Shown here: positions 6,341 to 10,487 of the stretch, piece by piece
Layout: each line of letters opens with the position of its first letter
Numbering within the stretch: position 1 is the first letter of the stretch
The notes under the pieces: generated by a model
Told to the model about the DNA's origin: nothing
Database searches by the model: none
The model's input: the letters and a program-made list of their open reading frames with translations, nothing else
Made by a program: the position numbers and the translations under genes
Assembly (NCBI GenBank): GCA_002403855.1
Contig: DHIO01000033.1
Location: forward strand, 35,667 to 46,153
Length of the DNA: 10,487 bases
Source: Acidimicrobiia bacterium UBA4744
Lineage (GTDB): Bacteria > Actinomycetota > Acidimicrobiia > Spongiisociales > UBA4744
Direction of reading: 5' to 3'

Positions 6341-8167
6341 TCACATCACCGGTGATCCCCGACCGTCGCGGAACTGAAGGTGGTAGAGGTCCGAATACAA
6401 GCCACCCTCAACCATCAATTCGTCGTGGTTTCCTTCTTGTACGATGCGGCCTCCGTCGATCACGGCCAGGCGGTCGGCATTGCGTACGGTACTCAACCGG
6501 TGAGCGATGACCAGCGTCGTTCGTCCTTCCATGAGCCGATCAAGGGCCTCTTGCACGGTGGCCTCTGATTCGCTGTCGAGCGAACTGGTGGCCTCGTCGA
6601 GAATCAGGATCCGGGGGTCGTTGAGCAGGGCGCGGGCGATTGCCACTCGCTGGCGTTGACCTCCCGACAGCTTGACTCCCCGCTCACCGACGATGGTCTC
6701 GTATCCCGACGGGAAGCTCTCGATGAAGTCGTGGGCGTTGGCGGCCACGGCAGCCGCCCGGACCTCGGTGGGAGTGGCATCGGGTTTGCCCAGCAGGAGG
6801 TTCTCCATGATGGTTCCCGAGAACAACTGGGTTTCCTGCGGTACGGCCGCCATGTGTGAACGCAGGTCGCGAACGCGGAGGTCTCGAAGGTCGACGCCGT
6901 CGATGAGGATTTGGCCCGAGGTCGGGTCGAAGAACCGCGGGATGAGTTGCACGATGGTGCTCTTGCCGGCGCCGCTCGGACCTACCAGGGCCACCACTTC
7001 CCCCGGAGCCACCTGCAGGGTGACCGACTGAAGCACCTCTACGTCTCGATCTGAGTAGCGGAACCCAACGTTCTCGAGGCTGATCCGTCCCTCCACACCG
7101 TCCACGGTCACCGGGCTCGCAGGATCCTGGATGTCGCTACGTTCATTGAGGAGTTCGAATATTCGCTGGGACGCACCCAGTGCTTCATGCAATTGCCCGT
7201 AGAGCCCGGTGAACGCACCGATGGCGCCGGCCACGGTGAAGGTGTACAGCAGGAAGGTGACCAACTCGCCGGCGGTGAGCGAGCCGGAGAGCACCTGCCG
7301 GCCTCCTATCCACATCACCAGCGCGATCGTGCCGAAAGCCACGAACTGAACGAAGGGGGAGAAGAGCGCCCGCAGGCGGGCCCTTCGCAAAGCCACCCGG
7401 TAGGACTCTTGGACCTTGCCCACGTAACGCCGAATCTCGATCCGTTCGGCCGTGAACCACTTGACGACCCGGTTGGCGGTGATGGCCTCTTCGGCGCTGG
7501 CATTGGCCTCGGCGACCTTGTCTTGATAGTCCCGGGAAATCCGTCGGAGTTTACGCCCGAACACGGCGGCCGCCACGATGGTGATCGGCAGAAAGGAGAG
7601 AACCGCCGCCGAGAGGGTCGCGCTGACTACGAACATCAGCACCAGTCCGCCGATCAGCGTGATGGCCTGGGATATGGCTGATGCCAGGGAGGTCGAAACG
7701 GTGGCCTGCACCACGCCGACATCGGAGGTGAGCCGCGAGGTGATCTCCCCGGTCTTGCGGGAATCGAAGAACTTGACCGGCAGGGTCATGATGTGCGAGT
7801 AGACGTGGCTGCGAAGATCGGCCACGATTCCCTCCCCCATGGCCGCAAGAAAGTAGATCCGCAGGTAGTTGAACGCCGCTTGGGCGAGGAAGATCACCAG
7901 CAGGAGGATTGCGATCGCATCCAATCTGGCGGTGTCGTTGCCGGCGCCCGGTTGAAACGCCGTATCGACCAGGCTTCCCATGACCCGAGGGAACACCAGT
8001 CCCAGTCCACTCGCAACAAGGACGCCGATCATGGCAAGAACGAAGTGCCGGCGGTACGGGCGAATGAAGGCCAGCAGGCGCCGCAGTTGACGCAGTTCTG
8101 CCCGATTCGGGACGCCTCCGCGGCGGTTCTCCCGGTCGGTCATGGTAGAGCGGATGGTTCGTTGCAC
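6341..8167 (-). CDS. ABC exporter, fused transmembrane and ATPase domains (MsbA/LmrA-like half transporter)
   Basis: The 608-residue length is normal for a type IV ABC exporter half. The N-terminal 340 residues hold hydrophobic helices, including FVLAMIGVLVASGLGLVF, AIAILLLVIFLAQAAF and TLIGGLVLMFVVSATL. The nucleotide-binding domain is complete: Walker A GPSGAGKST (396-404, K402), Q-loop AAVPQETQLFSG, signature LSGGQ (500-504), Walker B with D524 and E525 in ILILDEATSSLD, and H-loop H556 in IAHRLST. All catalytic residues are canonical, so a homodimer with two active sites is likely; no second half-transporter gene adjoins it. The cargo (lipid, drug or peptide) is unknown. GTG at 8167 is preferred because GAGG lies seven bases upstream; ATG at 8143 has none. 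It ends 2 bp from the LiaF-like gene's stop, with no room for a separate terminator. Confidence 0.95.
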   Translation of the reverse strand: MQRTIRSTMTDRENRRGGVPNRAELRQLRRLLAFIRPYRRHFVLAMIGVLVASGLGLVFPRVMGSLVDTAFQPGAGNDTARLDAIAILLLVIFLAQAAFNYLRIYFLAAMGEGIVADLRSHVYSHIMTLPVKFFDSRKTGEITSRLTSDVGVVQATVSTSLASAISQAITLIGGLVLMFVVSATLSAAVLSFLPITIVAAAVFGRKLRRISRDYQDKVAEANASAEEAITANRVVKWFTAERIEIRRYVGKVQESYRVALRRARLRALFSPFVQFVAFGTIALVMWIGGRQVLSGSLTAGELVTFLLYTFTVAGAIGAFTGLYGQLHEALGASQRIFELLNERSDIQDPASPVTVDGVEGRISLENVGFRYSDRDVEVLQSVTLQVAPGEVVALVGPSGAGKSTIVQLIPRFFDPTSGQILIDGVDLRDLRVRDLRSHMAAVPQETQLFSGTIMENLLLGKPDATPTEVRAAAVAANAHDFIESFPSGYETIVGERGVKLSGGQRQRVAIARALLNDPRILILDEATSSLDSESEATVQEALDRLMEGRTTLVIAHRLSTVRNADRLAVIDGGRIVQEGNHDELMVEGGLYSDLYHLQFRDGRGSPVM

Positions 8168-8246
8168 AGGACTACCTCACGCAGGATCCCATGTCCGGGC
8201 GATCGTTCTTGGTCGTCGGTCAGGAAAGACCGGCGACTCGGAGAAG

Positions 8247-8696
8247 TTACTCGCCGCCGATGTCGACGCTGTACGCTCGCCAAATGAGGTCGGCGCCCTT
8301 CTGGCGATGGCGGGAGATCCTCCCCAGCACCGCCAGAACCGACTCACGAGCCGGCTCCGCCTCTTCGGTGCCGAACTCGTCGGAGAGGTCCTCCAGAGCG
8401 GCGAGGGCGCCGTCGATCTCGTTCTTCAACACCGTGTGCTCTTCGGTGAGCAACCTGACCAGGTTGCTCAACCGGGGGGCATCGTTCTGCAGTTCCCCGT
8501 AGAGCCCTTCCGGTCCCTCCGTGTCGCCGACGTGTTGCTCGAGGGCGACGTGGACCCGGGCCAGCGACTCCCGAACCCGGTCTCTCCAGATCGAACCGGT
8601 TCCAACCGGCGCGGAAATGGCCAACTCGAGATCGGACGCCGCGACCCGCAGCGGTGCTCGTCTCCGTCGAGCGCCTTCCCGAACCTTCTCCTCCAT
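8247..8696 (-). CDS. Uncharacterised small helical protein, possibly hemerythrin-like
   Basis: From ATG 8696 this is a 149-residue, largely helical, charged protein with no signal peptide or membrane segment. It starts with an arginine-rich stretch (REGARRRR). Histidines recur through its helices: H49 and H55 (with E60), H87 (with E93) and H130 (with D136), ending in ADLIWRAYSVDIGGE. This spacing resembles hemerythrin/HHE four-helix bundles that bind a di-iron centre or sense oxygen, but the exact signature is not met, so the call is tentative. AAGGA nine bases before ATG 8696 favours that start; GTG at 8720 is in frame but has no RBS. It precedes the ABC exporter by 79 bases on the same strand and may share its transcript. 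Confidence 0.7.
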   Translation of the reverse strand: MEEKVREGARRRRAPLRVAASDLELAISAPVGTGSIWRDRVRESLARVHVALEQHVGDTEGPEGLYGELQNDAPRLSNLVRLLTEEHTVLKNEIDGALAALEDLSDEFGTEEAEPARESVLAVLGRISRHRQKGADLIWRAYSVDIGGE

Positions 8697-8839
8697 ACCT
8701 TCCCGTCCTTCCGCGGTCACAGCAAGGTCTAGCAGAACTCAGGCCTCCGAAGGGTCCGGATCTGCAACTCGACAATCCGTGGGCCGCCCGGCGCAGTCGG
8801 GCGGTGTCGAGGGGCGGGAGTTTGTCGGCGCCCGAACCT

Positions 8840-8849
8840 CGCCCGGGCG
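8840..8849. promoter_or_regulatory. Palindrome upstream of hutH, possible operator
   Basis: CGCCCGGGCG is a perfect 10-bp palindrome 38 bases before the hutH ATG. Flanking AACC and GGTT extend the symmetry with one extra base on the left arm. It lies in the 191-base gap between divergent genes, where a hut repressor could bind. Such GC palindromes also arise by chance in high-GC DNA. Confidence 0.3.
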
Positions 8850-8875
8850 GGTTGCGAAGGTAGCCTGACCCTGGT

Positions 8876-8884
8876 GAGAGGGGA
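8876..8884 (+). promoter_or_regulatory. hutH: Ribosome binding site of hutH
   Basis: GAGAGGGGA ends three bases before the ATG at 8888. It supports that start over any downstream in-frame codon. Confidence 0.6.
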
Positions 8885-8887
8885 CGG

Positions 8888-10429
8888 ATGACCGACCGGG
8901 TGGTGATTGACGGCAGCCCGCTGTCGATCGACGACGTTGTGGCGGTCGCCCATCGCCGGGCCGAGGTCGTGGTCGATCACGGAGTCTGGGAACGGATGGC
9001 GCCCGCCCGCCGGGTCGTCGAGCGAGCGGTGGCCGAGGACAAGGTGGTCTACGGGGTTACGACCGGGTTCGGCGCACTGGCCAACACGCACATTGATCCG
9101 GAGCAGGCCGAACTGCTACAGGTCAGCTTGCTCAGAAGCCATGCTGCCGGGGTCGGCCCGGTCCTTTCCGACCCCGTGGTGAGAGCCATGCTGCTGCTGC
9201 GAGCCAGGAGTCTGGCACAGGGGTTTTCCGGCGTCCGCCCGGTTCTGGTCGAACGCTACGTCGATTTCATTCGTGAGGACTTGCTGCCGGTCGTCCCCTC
9301 CCGGGGATCGGTGGGAGCATCCGGCGATCTGGCTCCCTTTGCCCATCTTGCCCTTCCTTTGATCGGCGAAGGGCAGTTGAAGGACGGAGGTGTTCCGGCC
9401 GACGCCCGAGCGGTTCTCACCAAGCACGGTATGGCGCCGATCAAACTGCGCGCCAAGGAGGGGTTGAGCCTGCTGAACGGAACGGAGGGGATGTTGGCCC
9501 TCGGTGTGCTGGCGGCACGAGGTGCCCGCCTGGTGAGCAAGGCGGCCGACCTTGCCTGTGCCCTCTCCATCGAGGCTCTGCTGGGTAGCGCCCGGCCCTT
9601 CCGCCCTGAGATCCACGCACTGCGGCCCCACCCCGGGCAGCGGGCGTCGGCCCACAACATTCGCCGTCTGCTGGCCGGTTCGGAAATCGTGGCCAGCCAT
9701 CGTGAGGACTTCGCCCATGCCGTGCAAGATGCTTACAGTTTGCGCTGTGCTCCCCAGGTGCACGGGGCCTGCCGAGATGCGCTGACGTACGCGGAGGAGG
9801 TGTTCGGCAGGGAACTGGGGAGCGTGGTCGACAATCCGATCGTCCTGGCCGACAGCGGTGAGGTGATCTCCGGCGGCAACTTCCACGGGCAGCCGCTGGC
9901 CCTGGCGATGGACACCATGGCCATGGCCCTCGCCGAACTGTCGAGCATATCCGAACGCCGCATCGACCGGATGCTCGACCCGCAACACTCCGGGGGCCTC
10001 CCGGCTTTCCTCTCTCCACAGCCGGGGGTCAACAGTGGCTACATGCTGAGCCAGTACACGGCCGCAGCCCTCGTCGCCGAGAACCGGTTGCTGTCCCACC
10101 CGGCGAGCGTCGAGAGCATCCCCACTTCCGGCAGCCAGGAGGATCACGTGTCGATGGGCTGGGGCGCCGGACTCAAGCTTGCCGACGTACTGGACAATGC
10201 GGCCACGGTGGTGGCGGTGGAGATCCTCTGCGCGGTCCAGGGCATCGAATACCGGCTCCCCCTGCATCCTGCGGAGGCGAGTTCTGTCGCAGTCGCCGCA
10301 GTCCGGGATGTGGTTCCGCCTCTCGAAGCCGACCGGCCGATTGCGGGGGAGATCGAGACGGTGGCCGGCATGGTCCGGGATGGCGAACTGGTCGAGGCCG
10401 TTGAGCGTGTCACCGGTCCGCTGGATTGA
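8888..10429 (+). CDS. hutH: Histidine ammonia-lyase
   Basis: This 513-residue cytoplasmic enzyme converts L-histidine to trans-urocanate and ammonia, the first step of the hut pathway. The Ala144-Ser145-Gly146 triad in GSVGASGDLAPFAHLAL forms the MIO cofactor. YGVTTGFG carries catalytic Y55, and RSHAAGVG carries S84-H85; from memory the Pseudomonas putida enzyme has Y53, H83 and MIO at 142-144, a constant offset of two. Ser-His at 84-85 marks a histidine enzyme, where tyrosine and phenylalanine lyases have His-Leu or Phe-Leu. Other conserved blocks are LLNGTEGMLALG, QDAYSLRCAPQVHGA, VDNPIV, SGGNFHGQP and TSGSQEDHVSMG. Length and both ends are normal, so the gene looks intact. No other hut gene is in the window; hutU and hutI may lie beyond the right edge. 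Confidence 0.98.
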   Translation: MTDRVVIDGSPLSIDDVVAVAHRRAEVVVDHGVWERMAPARRVVERAVAEDKVVYGVTTGFGALANTHIDPEQAELLQVSLLRSHAAGVGPVLSDPVVRAMLLLRARSLAQGFSGVRPVLVERYVDFIREDLLPVVPSRGSVGASGDLAPFAHLALPLIGEGQLKDGGVPADARAVLTKHGMAPIKLRAKEGLSLLNGTEGMLALGVLAARGARLVSKAADLACALSIEALLGSARPFRPEIHALRPHPGQRASAHNIRRLLAGSEIVASHREDFAHAVQDAYSLRCAPQVHGACRDALTYAEEVFGRELGSVVDNPIVLADSGEVISGGNFHGQPLALAMDTMAMALAELSSISERRIDRMLDPQHSGGLPAFLSPQPGVNSGYMLSQYTAAALVAENRLLSHPASVESIPTSGSQEDHVSMGWGAGLKLADVLDNAATVVAVEILCAVQGIEYRLPLHPAEASSVAVAAVRDVVPPLEADRPIAGEIETVAGMVRDGELVEAVERVTGPLD

Positions 10430-10442
10430 GGGAGCAGCCCCC

Positions 10443-10487
10443 AAGCAGCAAGCAGTAAGCACGCAGAAACCTGCAACCCGAAACCTG
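10443..10487. repeat. Second copy of the 7-bp repeat family, cut by the window edge
   Basis: Fourteen bases after the hutH stop, the plus strand reads aagcagc, aagcagt, aagcacg. After a four-base phase slip come aacctgc, aacccga and a partial aacctg at the window end. The order, AAGC-type heptads followed by AACCTGM-type heptads, is the same as at 1907-1990 and on the same strand. The true length of this array is unknown. Confidence 0.8.

Noticed and set aside
8217..8232. Hairpin CGGTC/GACCG between the small helical gene and the exporter as a terminator
   Set aside because: The stem is only 5 bp with no T-tract, so it does not support transcription stop; read-through into the exporter remains likely.
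8861..8866. TAGCCT as the -10 of a hutH promoter
   Set aside because: No acceptable -35 sequence lies 16-18 bases upstream, so I did not call a promoter.
9116..10462. Minus-strand open frame of 448 codons
   Set aside because: It is antisense to hutH, which has all catalytic residues; the reverse peptide is rich in His, Gln and Arg without domain signs.

Overview
The window is high-GC bacterial DNA with strongly GC-biased third codon positions. It uses GTG and TTG starts, and several genes lack a clear Shine-Dalgarno. Together with the gene set (HerA-like ATPase, LiaF-like membrane protein, LOG-family protein, lone ATP-grasp ligase), this suggests an uncultured actinomycetote, perhaps near Acidimicrobiia. 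That placement is an inference; no rRNA or other marker gene is present.

Layout, left to right. (1) 1-1850, minus: a HerA/FtsK-like P-loop ATPase that runs off the left edge, with a good promoter and RBS just upstream. (2) 1907-1990: a degenerate 7-bp tandem array that begins in the stop codon of the next gene. (3) 1987-3129, minus: a kynureninase-like PLP enzyme. (4) 3244-3703, minus: a small unrecognised gene whose coding signal changes frame at an ATGA junction, so it is frameshifted, decayed or two tiny genes. (5) 3704-4264, minus: a LOG-family nucleotide-binding protein. (6) 4354-5574, plus: an ATP-grasp ligase, divergent from the LOG gene. (7) 5664-6338, plus: a four-TM LiaF-like envelope protein. 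(8) 6341-8167, minus: a full-length MsbA-type ABC exporter, convergent with (7) with only 2 bp between stops. (9) 8247-8696, minus: a small helical protein upstream of the exporter, possibly hemerythrin-like. (10) 8888-10429, plus: histidine ammonia-lyase (hutH) with intact catalytic residues. (11) 10443-10487: a second copy of the 7-bp repeat family just after hutH, cut by the window edge.

Most genes look like ordinary chromosomal housekeeping or catabolic functions. hutH starts histidine degradation, and the kynureninase-like enzyme may act in tryptophan/kynurenine degradation. The exporter and LiaF-like protein belong to the envelope, and the small helical protein may be co-transcribed with the exporter. 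I see no tRNA, rRNA, insertion sequence, CRISPR array or clear defence system. The most unusual items are the two related heptad arrays at gene 3' ends, the frame-split gene after the LOG gene, and the kynureninase-like enzyme with a changed residue next to its PLP lysine.
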